DNA of 31,285 nt from CAZWBR01 sp964404205 (GTDB taxonomy: Bacteria; Bacteroidota; Bacteroidia; Bacteroidales; Prolixibacteraceae), in assembly GCA_964404205.1 (NCBI GenBank), contig CAYOJD010000023.1, forward strand, positions 1-31,285, given 5' to 3'. Made by a program: the position numbers and the translations under genes. The notes below the pieces were generated by a model. That model had not been told where the DNA came from. It did not search any database and saw only the letters and a program-made list of their open reading frames with translations. Shown piece after piece: positions 16,680-24,071 of the stretch. Numbering within the stretch: position 1 is the stretch's first letter; each line of letters begins with the position of its first letter.

Positions 16680-17390
16680 ATGAATGGCAAAATGAATAAA
16701 GTTATCGGATTAAACAGCATCATCAAAAACTATTATGTCGGCACGCAGGTTGTCAACGCATTGCGCTCAGTCGATCTCGAAATAGCCAGAGGTGAATATG
16801 TAGCCATAATGGGCGCTTCGGGTTCGGGAAAGTCAACACTGATGAATATAATTGGTTGTCTCGACACAGCGACAGCCGGTAAATATCAACTGAACGGAAG
16901 CGATGTGAGCCAAATGGACGACGACCAGCTGGCCGAAATCCGCAATCGCGAAATTGGATTTGTATTTCAAACATTTAACCTCCTTCCCCGTTATTCGGCC
17001 CTCGAGAATGTAATGCTTCCGCTGATTTATGCCGGCATTGGCAAAGAGAAACGAGAAGAGATGGCCCGACAGAAGCTGACAGAAGTTGGCCTGGAGGATC
17101 GGATGGAACATAAACCGAACGAACTTTCGGGAGGCCAGCGCCAACGTGTTGCTGTAGCCAGGGCACTCATCAACCATCCCTCAATCTTGCTGGCCGATGA
17201 GCCCACAGGCAACCTCGATTCAAAGACTTCTGAAGAGATTATGAAGCTTTTTGCACAAATCCATCAGGCCGGCAATACCATCATATTGGTCACCCACGAG
17301 GAGGATATTGCCAGACATGCGCATCGCATTGTAAAACTGAAAGATGGCATTGTAGAAACCGATTATAAAAATCCGAATCCAGTTTACTAA
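16680..17390 (+). CDS. ABC transporter ATP-binding protein, MacB/LolD type
   Basis: A 236-residue ATPase subunit. It has Walker A MGASGSGKSTLMNIIGCLD, a Q-loop in GFVFQTFNLLPRYSALENVMLPL, signature LSGGQRQRVAVARAL, Walker B ILLADEPTGNLDS and the switch His in LVTHEEDIARHAHRIVKLKDG. The FNLLPRYSALENVMLPL segment and overall length place it in the MacB/LolD group, which powers mechanotransmission export or lipoprotein release with an FtsX-like permease. No permease gene adjoins it, so its partner must be elsewhere on the chromosome. The next gene, a cobalamin adenosyltransferase, starts 12 bases later. The true start may be the internal ATG at 16692, given how close the promoter lies to 16680. 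Confidence 0.92.
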   Translation: MNGKMNKVIGLNSIIKNYYVGTQVVNALRSVDLEIARGEYVAIMGASGSGKSTLMNIIGCLDTATAGKYQLNGSDVSQMDDDQLAEIRNREIGFVFQTFNLLPRYSALENVMLPLIYAGIGKEKREEMARQKLTEVGLEDRMEHKPNELSGGQRQRVAVARALINHPSILLADEPTGNLDSKTSEEIMKLFAQIHQAGNTIILVTHEEDIARHAHRIVKLKDGIVETDYKNPNPVY

Positions 17391-17402
17391 ACAAAATTGA
17401 CG

Positions 17403-17951
17403 ATGATGAGAATATACACCCGTACCGGCGACGACGGAACAACGGGATTGATTGGTGGAACCAGAGTTCCCAAATACGATTTAAGGCTTGAAGCCTATGG
17501 AACGGTAGACGAACTCAATACCTGGATAGGCCTGATACGGTCGCACCCGCACGATTCAGTTATCAGCGACCTGTTGATTGAGATTCAAAAGAAATTGTTT
17601 GTCATTGGTGCACGACTGGCAACCGATACATCAAAAATTGATCTGGCAGGAAAACTGCCCTGCTGCGATGCCGATATCCAACTATTGAAGAAACAAATGG
17701 ATATTTTCCTTGACCAGCTTCCGCCGATGAACCACTTTGTTTTGCCGGGCGGAAATGTAGCCGTTTCGCACTGTCATGTTGCCCGAACCGTGTGTAGAAG
17801 AGCCGAGCGAAGAGCTTATCAACTCTCGCAGGAAGCGATCGTTCCAACCGAAATTCTGAAGTACCTCAACCGTCTTTCCGACTTTTTATTTGTTTTATCG
17901 CGAAAAATCGCGCAAAATACTAATACAGAAGAAGTTCCTTGGATACCTTAA
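17403..17951 (+). CDS. Cob(I)yrinic acid a,c-diamide / cob(I)alamin adenosyltransferase, PduO type
   Basis: A 182-residue PduO-type adenosyltransferase that transfers the adenosyl group of ATP to cob(I)alamin, making coenzyme B12. The N-terminal nucleotide-binding segment IYTRTGDDGTTGLIGGTRVPKYDLRLEAYGTVDELNTWIG is nearly canonical. The C-terminal half carries HVARTVCRRAERRAYQL and LKYLNRLSDFLFVLSRKI, also family signatures. The start is ATG 17403 or the adjacent ATG 17406; an in-frame TTG at 17397 is not needed. It lies 12 bases after the ABC ATPase gene and is probably co-transcribed. No B12-dependent enzyme or B12 riboswitch is visible nearby, so the use of the cofactor cannot be told from this window. 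Confidence 0.93.
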   Translation: MMRIYTRTGDDGTTGLIGGTRVPKYDLRLEAYGTVDELNTWIGLIRSHPHDSVISDLLIEIQKKLFVIGARLATDTSKIDLAGKLPCCDADIQLLKKQMDIFLDQLPPMNHFVLPGGNVAVSHCHVARTVCRRAERRAYQLSQEAIVPTEILKYLNRLSDFLFVLSRKIAQNTNTEEVPWIP

Positions 17952-18032
17952 AAATATGGCGCACTATTTTTATTTTCAAAAAAAAGTATTAAAATCGCAA
18001 AATAACAAGCACACTAATCTTAAATAAATATT

Positions 18033-18254
18033 ATGTATTGGACATTGGAATTGGCTTCGAAACTGGAAGATGCGCCGTGGCCAGCCACGAAAGACGAATT
18101 GATCGATTTTGCCATCCGTTCGGGTGCTCCGCTTGAAGTGATTGAAAACCTTCAGGAGATGGAAGACGAAGGCGAAATCTACGAATCGATAGAAGATATT
18201 TGGCCGGACTATCCGAGTAAAGATGATTTCTTCTTTAACGAGGACGAATACTGA
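18033..18254 (+). CDS. DUF2795 family small acidic protein
   Basis: A 73-residue acidic protein, conserved across Bacteroidota almost residue for residue: MYWTLELASKLEDAPWPATK, ELIDFAIRSGAPLEVIENLQ and a C-terminal DIWPDYPSKDDFFFNEDEY. It matches the DUF2795 family. The fold is probably a small helical domain, and the function is unknown. Its strong conservation and tiny size suggest a core structural or regulatory role. It is the last gene of the plus-strand group. No clear TAnnTTTG promoter lies in the 81-base gap before it, so it may be read through from the adenosyltransferase gene. Its terminator lies inside the end of the convergent OstA-like gene. Confidence 0.9.
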   Translation: MYWTLELASKLEDAPWPATKDELIDFAIRSGAPLEVIENLQEMEDEGEIYESIEDIWPDYPSKDDFFFNEDEY

Positions 18255-18272
18255 ACGGCGCGTAAAAAGGAT

Positions 18273-19871
18273 TTATTTCGATGCAGGCTTGGATACTAAG
18301 CCTGCATTTTTTTTGCGGCTTTCATCAATCGGATAAAGGTCGAATCGGTTGCGGGGTTTCTCAGCTTCGCGCCAGATGAACCCTCTCAGCCATTTCTGTT
18401 CATCGGTCAAATCTCTCAGCGGGATAGTTTTCCCTTCAGGTTTTGGATAAAAAGTTATACTGTCAATTTTGCTTTCGACCAGATGGATTTTGATTTTGCT
18501 GCTCTCGAGGCTGTTCATCCCGGTATATTTCTCCTTCTCTTTCAAATAGTAACGGGTTTGCGCATTTCCATTCACATCGACCACTTTCAGTTTGTTTTCG
18601 AATATTTGACCTAAAATCAGTTTCCCGGCTATCTGGTTGAATTTGATCGAATCTTCTTTGGAGATAATCATTGCCTCATTCTCCATCTTTGCCAAATCGG
18701 GATCAATTTCTTTCGAAACATATTCTATTCTTTCAGCAGTCATTTGATTGGTTGCATCCCAAAGTACCGGATCAAAAAACATACGCATCACCGAATCTTT
18801 CATCTGATAGGCCAGCGAGTCGCATTTACCTTGCAAATCGGGTTTCCAGAAACGGACGTTCCGATAGGCCATAAAGAATTTATTATCGCTATTCTCCACC
18901 GCAGCAGTGTCCGGAATTGTCCGAAGCGTATCGGCATGCATGTAAAGGGTATCTTTGTTGGTAAACTGGATAAACATTGCCGAATCTGTTACAAATGCAA
19001 TTTTACTGTTTTCGTTGTAAATACCAAATCGGCCGGTTATCATAACATGGTTCGTGGTATCGGTCAGGACAACGCGGTGTCGCGCTCTCCCATTACCGGT
19101 GGCCTTATCATAAAACAGCGTATCCCCTTCAAGTGTCTGATCCTTATTGATAATTTTTGAACCTTTATAAAGCTCGGCAATATTGGTTCGGGTATCGTAC
19201 CAGCCGTTCTCAGAGTAGAGTGTTCCTTTATCATCGTTACCGACAATATGGGTTGGGGCTACAATGAAAACCCGCTCTGTTTTACTGTTGTATTTCAGTG
19301 TATCGGCAGTAAGTACAAAATCCTTATTGGTTACAACCACCGAATCTTTGAAGAAAAACATATCGTCATTCGAGTAGTAACGCCCAATATTACTGGTTAA
19401 TACATTGGCGGTATCAACAATTTTCCCAAAAGTATCGTAATATCCCACATTGGTGCTTAGGTCGAACTCCAACTCGTCAGTCGTTAAGGTAATCGATTTG
19501 TCGACCAATTTTACATTCCCGACAAAACGCGCAAGGCGAATATCGCCATTATAGTTCATTTTATCGCCGTAAAGGTTGATCGAGTCGCCCTGTATAATAT
19601 GCACATTACCAAATGCATCGAACATGTTGCTTTCGTTGTACGAATAGGCGCTGTCGCACATCATCAGCGCATCGTTATGCCTGAAACGGACGTTGCCAAT
19701 CAACCGTTGGGCGTTGGCTATTACCTTTTCGTCGTAGGTGTACAAATCGGCATTATCGATCTCAATCCGCTTCTTTTTTTGGGGTTGCTGCGGCTGCGAT
19801 GCCTGTATAAACAGAAACGCCAATGCAGCGAAGAAGAGATAAATCCAGCTATTTCCTGAACGGGAATTCAT
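18273..19871 (-). CDS. OstA-like (LptA/LptD N-domain type) exported protein
   Basis: A 532-residue exported protein. The signal peptide MNSRSGNSWIYLFFAALAFLFIQASQ is followed by an OstA/LptA-like beta-jellyroll region. Its repeated turns read LYTYDEKVIANAQRLIGNVRFRHND, NMFDAFGNVHIIQGDSINLYGDKMNY and IRLARFVGNVKLVDKSITLTTDELEFDL, and similar units recur to about residue 380. Such domains bind lipid A or LPS during transport from the inner to the outer membrane. In Bacteroidota this large OstA-like protein is a candidate periplasmic LPS-bridge component, but that role is inferred. The C-terminus is Lys/Ser-rich. It is the third gene after the two PPIase-family genes on the minus strand, 95 bases after surA, consistent with an envelope-assembly cluster. 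Confidence 0.88.
   Translation of the reverse strand: MNSRSGNSWIYLFFAALAFLFIQASQPQQPQKKKRIEIDNADLYTYDEKVIANAQRLIGNVRFRHNDALMMCDSAYSYNESNMFDAFGNVHIIQGDSINLYGDKMNYNGDIRLARFVGNVKLVDKSITLTTDELEFDLSTNVGYYDTFGKIVDTANVLTSNIGRYYSNDDMFFFKDSVVVTNKDFVLTADTLKYNSKTERVFIVAPTHIVGNDDKGTLYSENGWYDTRTNIAELYKGSKIINKDQTLEGDTLFYDKATGNGRARHRVVLTDTTNHVMITGRFGIYNENSKIAFVTDSAMFIQFTNKDTLYMHADTLRTIPDTAAVENSDNKFFMAYRNVRFWKPDLQGKCDSLAYQMKDSVMRMFFDPVLWDATNQMTAERIEYVSKEIDPDLAKMENEAMIISKEDSIKFNQIAGKLILGQIFENKLKVVDVNGNAQTRYYLKEKEKYTGMNSLESSKIKIHLVESKIDSITFYPKPEGKTIPLRDLTDEQKWLRGFIWREAEKPRNRFDLYPIDESRKKNAGLVSKPASK
18281..18314 (+). terminator. Intrinsic terminator of the DUF2795 gene, inside the convergent gene
   Basis: A perfect ten-pair stem (18281-18290 with 18298-18307) with a seven-base loop is followed by seven more T. 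The whole hairpin lies within the last codons of the OstA-like gene on the opposite strand, which stops at 18273. Confidence 0.85.
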
Positions 19872-19966
19872 TTTTCGGCAAAAAAAAGTCTTAGGGTTAC
19901 ACTGTCGGACAAACTGTTGGAGCGATATCTTCGTTTTGCATCAACGCTCTCCGGCAATTTGTTCAA

Positions 19967-20674
19967 CTATTTTTTCCACGATTGTAATTTGAAATTACAA
20001 TTGGCATAAGTATCGTCGATCCGGATATAAGTTTTTGCCTGTTGCTTGGCAATCCATGTACGATAAACATCCTCTTTTTTCTTGGCCAGATACAGCTCGC
20101 TCAAATATTGATAATCTTCCTGAAGATTGGCAGGATGCGCCGGTGTTTTGTTCAGCACTTTGATGATTTTATACACCTGACGCTGTTTGTCGTCAAGTGA
20201 TACAAACGGATCTGAAATCTCACCAATCTTAACATTATTGATAACCTTGCTGACATCGGGTTCCAACTCGTCCATTGTAAACTTTGATGAACCAGTTCGC
20301 TGAGAAGTGACCAATCCCCCGTTGTTACGGGTATTTTTATCAGACGAATACATGTAAGCCGACTGTTCCCAGGTCATCGTGCCTTTACGGACATAATCGG
20401 CAATACTGTCGATCCTGTTTTTAGCTCGTTCAAGCTCTTTCGGATCTACTTTTGGACGGATAAGGATATGGCGACATTTAATTTTCTCGCCACGGCGATC
20501 GAGTAACTGGATAATGTGATAGCCAAATTCACTCTTTACCACCTTCGATACCTGGTTCACTTTCAGATTAAATGCTTCGGTGGCAAATGCCTGGTCGAGC
20601 ATAGCCCGGCCAACATAATCCATTTCACCACCATTGCGTGCCGACCCAGGGTCTTCAGAATAAAGGATTGCCAA
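19967..20674 (-). CDS. SurA-like peptidyl-prolyl isomerase, C-terminal fragment after a frameshift
   Basis: This 235-residue reading frame carries the C-terminal half of a periplasmic parvulin-type isomerase. It holds the second part of parvulin domain 1 (YSEDPGSARNGGEMDYVGRAML, then EFGYHIIQLLDRRGEKI). A full parvulin domain 2 follows (KCRHILIRPKVDPKELERAK, MYSSDKNTRNNGGLVTSQRTG, FVSLDDKQRQVYKIIKVL), then a C-terminal tail. The apparent first Met at 20674 lies inside domain 1 and is not a natural start; relatives continue upstream with RVENGESFATLAILYSEDPGS. Those residues are encoded here but only after adding one base near 20694. If the shift is real this half is probably not made. If it is a sequencing error, it joins the preceding fragment into a 451-residue SurA. 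Confidence 0.85.
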   Translation of the reverse strand: MAILYSEDPGSARNGGEMDYVGRAMLDQAFATEAFNLKVNQVSKVVKSEFGYHIIQLLDRRGEKIKCRHILIRPKVDPKELERAKNRIDSIADYVRKGTMTWEQSAYMYSSDKNTRNNGGLVTSQRTGSSKFTMDELEPDVSKVINNVKIGEISDPFVSLDDKQRQVYKIIKVLNKTPAHPANLQEDYQYLSELYLAKKKEDVYRTWIAKQQAKTYIRIDDTYANCNFKLQSWKK

Positions 20675-21321
20675 TGTGGCAAAACTTTCGCCATTTCAAC
20701 ACGGCGTTTAAACTCACGCAACCGGGCTTTGACTTCCAGATCCTCCTCCTCCGTAATCAACGGCAATACAGTTATCTGGGCATACTCGATTTGAGCCGAC
20801 ACCTGCGGAATCTTATCTTTGGGCAATTGTCTGAAATAGGCCCTCACTTCCGACGGGGTGCTGGTTACCTTTTCTGTAATCTTCCCGTGCATCTGTTCGG
20901 TTTTCAACTGCTCTTTAATCACCTCGCTCATGTCGGCTTTCAGTTGAACAATCGATTTGTTGAAATATTTTTCGACCTCTTTCTCGGAACCAATATTTTC
21001 GATAAAATACTGCATCCGACGGTCCATATTCTGGTTGATTTGCTTATCGGTAACTATAATTGTTGTGTCAAGATCGGCTTCGGCCAGCAACAGTTTCTGC
21101 TCCAGTAAATCTTCAAGGATTTCGCATTTCATATCGCCCTCAGTGGTCATTCCCTGAGCCTGCATCTGCATAGCCTGCGTTTCGATATCCGATTTCAGGA
21201 TGGGGTTACTGCCCACAATGGCCACAATCTGGTCGACCACTTTATCCTGTGCACTCAGTTCGTTACAGAATCCACCGGCCAACAGAAGACCCAGGGTACT
21301 TTTAATGATATTTTTGAGCAT
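20563..21321 (-). CDS. SurA-like peptidyl-prolyl isomerase, N-terminal fragment before a frameshift
   Basis: The N-terminal portion of a SurA-type outer-membrane chaperone. It has a signal peptide (MLKNIIKSTLGLLLAGGFCNELSAQD), the SurA core opening VVDQIVAIVGSNPILKSDIETQAMQMQAQG, and helical segments to about residue 165. It then enters the first parvulin domain (QVSAQIEYAQITVLPLITEEEDLEVKARLREFKRRVE). After that Glu, near 20697, the frame leaves the family and reads about 44 unrelated residues to a stop at 20563. The ATG at 21321 is chosen because it opens the signal peptide and lies four bases after the stop codon of the upstream lipoprotein gene. SurA guides unfolded porins and LptD to the Bam complex. 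Confidence 0.85.
   Translation of the reverse strand: MLKNIIKSTLGLLLAGGFCNELSAQDKVVDQIVAIVGSNPILKSDIETQAMQMQAQGMTTEGDMKCEILEDLLEQKLLLAEADLDTTIIVTDKQINQNMDRRMQYFIENIGSEKEVEKYFNKSIVQLKADMSEVIKEQLKTEQMHGKITEKVTSTPSEVRAYFRQLPKDKIPQVSAQIEYAQITVLPLITEEEDLEVKARLREFKRRVEMAKVLPHWQSFILKTLGRHAMVVKWIMLAGLCSTRHLPPKHLI
20691..20700 (-). other. Frameshift site in surA (one base missing)
   Basis: On the minus strand the codons run GTT GAA ATG GCG AAA. Restoring one A in the GAAAT run gives GTT GAA AAT GGC GAA AGT TTT GCC, reading VENGESFA, which joins the two SurA halves perfectly. The missing base falls in the T run at 20694-20696 of the plus strand. The repaired gene would span 19967-21321 and encode 451 residues, the usual size for a two-parvulin SurA. 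Confidence 0.88.
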
Positions 21322-21325
21322 TTTA

Positions 21326-22186
21326 TTAATGTTCTGGTTTAAAATCAATTATTTCAAATTTGTTATCGTCTTTACCTTTTTGATAAATATCTTTTTCGAG
21401 TTGCTGGATGAACTCCATTTTACGATTGTTCAAAATTAAACTTTCTATCCGATCTTTAACAAAGTCGTACGGAGCTTTTTCGCCAACCAGTCTGAAATCG
21501 TTCACGAACAGAAAATAGTAATTATCGCCGTCAGAAGTTTCGTAATAGAGTTGTCTCCGTAAAAAATCTTCAGCATCCTGATAAAAATCCGGTATTCTGG
21601 CTTTCAGTCTGGCAAATTCGACCCATTCATTGTTGAAATAGTCGTATTTTGTGGCATACTGAAAACTATAGCTCTCCAAATCGCCCTTTGCTTTATCATC
21701 GCGCGAAATCATCCAGCGTTTAATCTGCTCGGGCTTTGCCACGCGGCGCGGGACCTCGACGAAGACAGCTTTTACAATACTTTGCTCGAGAATAAAATTC
21801 TCAGGGTGGAGTTCGTAAAACTGTTTGATATCGTTCCCGGTAATCACAGTATCCATTTTCTGACTGATTAATTGCTGCTGATAATGGTGAATTATCAACG
21901 ACTTACGGTACTCTTCCAGTTCTCTCTCCACATCTTTCTCTTCAGCGTTGAGATTCTCTTCGGCCATTGCAAGCATTAACTCCTGCCGTACCCAAAACTG
22001 GATAATATCCATTGCCCTCGCAGCGCTGTCGTTTTGTGGCACTCCTTTCGGGATCATTGCCGCAATTTCGGCACGGGTAAACTCCTTTTTCCCAACCTTA
22101 GCCACCACTTCTTCACCCGAATCCCGGGCAAAGAATCGGCATCCGGCAACAAGCAACATCAACAAAACAATGAAATATTGGCGCAT
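21326..22186 (-). CDS. PPIase/SurA-N-like lipoprotein
   Basis: A 286-residue probable lipoprotein. A hydrophobic start with lipobox MRQYFIVLLMLLVAGC places the lipidated Cys at residue 16. The mature part begins with a SurA/PpiD-like element (EEVVAKVGKKEFTRAEIAAMIPKG) and a long helical region (MDIIQFWVRQELMLAMAEENLNAEEKDVERELEEYRKSLI). A parvulin-linker-like motif QFYELHPENF follows. No complete parvulin domain is visible after it, so it may be a chaperone rather than an isomerase. It is the first gene of the unit with surA and the OstA-like gene; its stop lies four bases before the surA start. A role in folding or delivering outer-membrane proteins is inferred from this pairing. Confidence 0.85.
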   Translation of the reverse strand: MRQYFIVLLMLLVAGCRFFARDSGEEVVAKVGKKEFTRAEIAAMIPKGVPQNDSAARAMDIIQFWVRQELMLAMAEENLNAEEKDVERELEEYRKSLIIHHYQQQLISQKMDTVITGNDIKQFYELHPENFILEQSIVKAVFVEVPRRVAKPEQIKRWMISRDDKAKGDLESYSFQYATKYDYFNNEWVEFARLKARIPDFYQDAEDFLRRQLYYETSDGDNYYFLFVNDFRLVGEKAPYDFVKDRIESLILNNRKMEFIQQLEKDIYQKGKDDNKFEIIDFKPEH

Positions 22187-22273
22187 ATTCTCTCTCGAAG
22201 TTATCCCTTCGGTTCAATTTGCTCCATGTTATCTAATGATGAAGAAAATGAACGTTGGGTTGTCTTGATGGTC

Positions 22274-22304
22274 CAAATTTATCTTAAAATAACGAATAGG
22301 GCAA
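22274..22304 (-). promoter_or_regulatory. Promoter for the lipoprotein-surA-OstA unit
   Basis: On the minus strand TTG (22304-22302), exactly 20 bases, then TAAATTTG (22281-22274) is a full consensus match. The leader to the ATG at 22186 is about 80 bases and contains a short CGAAG/CTTCG hairpin near 22194-22209 of unknown meaning. Confidence 0.62.
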
Positions 22305-22355
22305 AAAACCGCCAAAAAGAGGAGCTTGTAGTCTCCGACATTTCACGCTTTTATA

Positions 22356-22392
22356 CAACGAAGGCCCCTCGTAAACATTTCGGGGCCTTCGT
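22356..22392 (-). terminator. Probable terminator of guaB
   Basis: A twelve-pair G/C-rich stem (22356-22367 with 22381-22392) with a 13-base loop lies 20 bases past the guaB stop codon. The T-tract on the minus strand is poor (GTTGTATAAAA), so termination strength is uncertain, but the stem itself is perfect. Confidence 0.62.
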
Positions 22393-22411
22393 TTATACTA
22401 TTGGTTTGCCA

Positions 22412-23884
22412 CTATTCGCGACTATAGTTTGGGGCTTCACGGGTGATAGCTACATCGTGCGGATGACTTTCGGCAATACCCGCATTGGTAATGCGGACAA
22501 ATTTGGCATCATGCAATTTTTCGATATTGGGGGCGCCACAATAACCCATTCCGGCACGCAACCCGCCAACCATCTGGTAAAGGACCTCGTACAATGTCCC
22601 TTTGTAAGGAACACGTGCGACTATACCTTCAGGAACCAGTTTTTTGATATCGTCCTCAACATCCTGGAAATAGCGGTCTTTCGATCCTTGCTGCATTGCT
22701 TCAATCGAGCCCATTCCACGGTACGATTTGAATTTCCTTCCCTGGAAAATAATTGTTTCACCGGGCGACTCCTCAACCCCGGCAAACAACGAACCGGCCA
22801 TTACGCTCTGCGCACCGGCAGCCAACGCCTTGACAATATCGCCCGAATAGCGCAAACCACCATCGGCAATCACCGGGACCCCGCTGTTGCGAATCGCTTT
22901 TGATACATTATAGATAGCTGATAATTGCGGAATTCCTACACCTGCAACCACACGGGTTGTACAAATAGACCCAGGGCCAATGCCCACCTTCACCGCATCG
23001 GCACCTGCGAAAACCAGTTCCGAAGCAGCTTCGGCCGTAGCGATGTTCCCGACAATAAAATCTTTCTCAGGATATTTATTTTTAGCGGTTTTCAGCATCT
23101 GCAAAACACCTTGCGAGTGCCCGTGGGCGGTATCAATAATAATGGCATCGACCTGTGCCTTTACCAATTCGTCGATGCGGTCTATCGTATCGCCTGTTAC
23201 ACCGACAGCAGCGGCGACGCGTAAACGGCCTTTTTCGTCTTTACAGGCAAACGGTTTGTCCTTGGCCTTTGTAATATCTTTATAAGTAACCAAACCTATC
23301 AGCTTCCCGTTTTTATCGACAACAGGCAATTTTTCAATTTTATGGTTCTGCAGAATCTCGGCTGCTTTTTCAAGATTGGTGGTTACATCAGTGGTAATCA
23401 GATTTTGTGAAGTCATCACTTCAGCAATCGGACGATTCATGTTTCGCTCAAAACGAAGGTCACGGTTGGTCACAATGCCCACCAACTTGCCGTAATCGTC
23501 GATAACCGGGATTCCGCCAATTTTAAAATTTTCCATTATTTTCAGCGCATCCATCACCAGTTTCTCTTTCGAGATGGTAATCGGGTCGTAAATCATCCCG
23601 TTCTCAGCACGTTTAACAATGGTGACCTGCTTGGCCTGCGCATCGATGGTCATGTTTTTATGAATAACGCCTATTCCGCCTTCGCGGGCAATGGCTATTG
23701 CCAGTTTCGATTCGGTTACCGTATCCATGGCCGCCGAAACGATGGGGGCATTCAATTTGATGTTCCTCGAAAACCACGAAGAGATATCGACCTCACGTGG
23801 AAGCACTTGCGAATAAGCGGGTATTAAGAGCACATCATCGAAGGTTAATCCTTCGAGTACAACTTTGTCGGACAGAAATGACAT
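22412..23884 (-). CDS. guaB: Inosine-5'-monophosphate dehydrogenase
   Basis: A 490-residue enzyme that oxidises IMP to XMP with NAD+, the committed step of guanine nucleotide synthesis. The N-terminus LTFDDVLLIPAYSQVLP is canonical. Two CBS domains (about 95-205) interrupt the barrel (VTNRDLRFERN, VVDKNGKLIGLVTYKDI). The catalytic Cys308 is in GIGPGSICTTRVVAGVGIPQ, followed by VIADGGLRYSGDIVKALAAGA and the flap region FKSYRGMGSIEAM. Length is normal. The CBS pair usually binds adenine and guanine nucleotides allosterically. The gene stands alone on the minus strand, divergent from recQ, with its own promoter and a hairpin downstream. Confidence 0.97.
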   Translation of the reverse strand: MSFLSDKVVLEGLTFDDVLLIPAYSQVLPREVDISSWFSRNIKLNAPIVSAAMDTVTESKLAIAIAREGGIGVIHKNMTIDAQAKQVTIVKRAENGMIYDPITISKEKLVMDALKIMENFKIGGIPVIDDYGKLVGIVTNRDLRFERNMNRPIAEVMTSQNLITTDVTTNLEKAAEILQNHKIEKLPVVDKNGKLIGLVTYKDITKAKDKPFACKDEKGRLRVAAAVGVTGDTIDRIDELVKAQVDAIIIDTAHGHSQGVLQMLKTAKNKYPEKDFIVGNIATAEAASELVFAGADAVKVGIGPGSICTTRVVAGVGIPQLSAIYNVSKAIRNSGVPVIADGGLRYSGDIVKALAAGAQSVMAGSLFAGVEESPGETIIFQGRKFKSYRGMGSIEAMQQGSKDRYFQDVEDDIKKLVPEGIVARVPYKGTLYEVLYQMVGGLRAGMGYCGAPNIEKLHDAKFVRITNAGIAESHPHDVAITREAPNYSRE

Positions 23885-23918
23885 GGGTGTGATGTTTTTG
23901 GTGAGACTTTTTGACGTG

Positions 23919-23946
23919 CAAAGTTATCATTTTTGCCAATACCCAA
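23919..23946 (-). promoter_or_regulatory. Probable promoter for guaB
   Basis: On the minus strand TAACTTTG (23926-23919) matches TAnnTTTG exactly. The nearest suitable TTG (23946-23944) is only 17 bases upstream, so the -33 assignment is tentative. Transcription would begin near 23913, about 30 bases before the ATG. Confidence 0.45.
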
Positions 23947-24071
23947 GGCATTCACCCCCGAAAATTGATATCTGGTTACACAATAATAAGATACAAATCG
24001 TGGTCCTCCGGCAGCGAGATGAAATGATCGTGCTTAGACTGGAAACGGCTCTGATACCGCAAAATTTAAGT

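Noticed and set aside
22034..22903. A 289-codon open frame on the plus strand
   Set aside because: Most of it lies antisense to guaB and its 5' part crosses intergenic DNA and a terminator. The translation has no recognisable domain and irregular composition.
23794..23799. CACGTG as a parS core near guaB
   Set aside because: The flanking bases do not form the inverted repeat of parS, and it lies in conserved guaB codons. I found no convincing parS in the window.
23865..24071. N-terminal extension of recQ by 69 codons
   Set aside because: It overlaps the guaB start and promoter, has no similarity to RecQ, and the RecQ fold starts after 24072.
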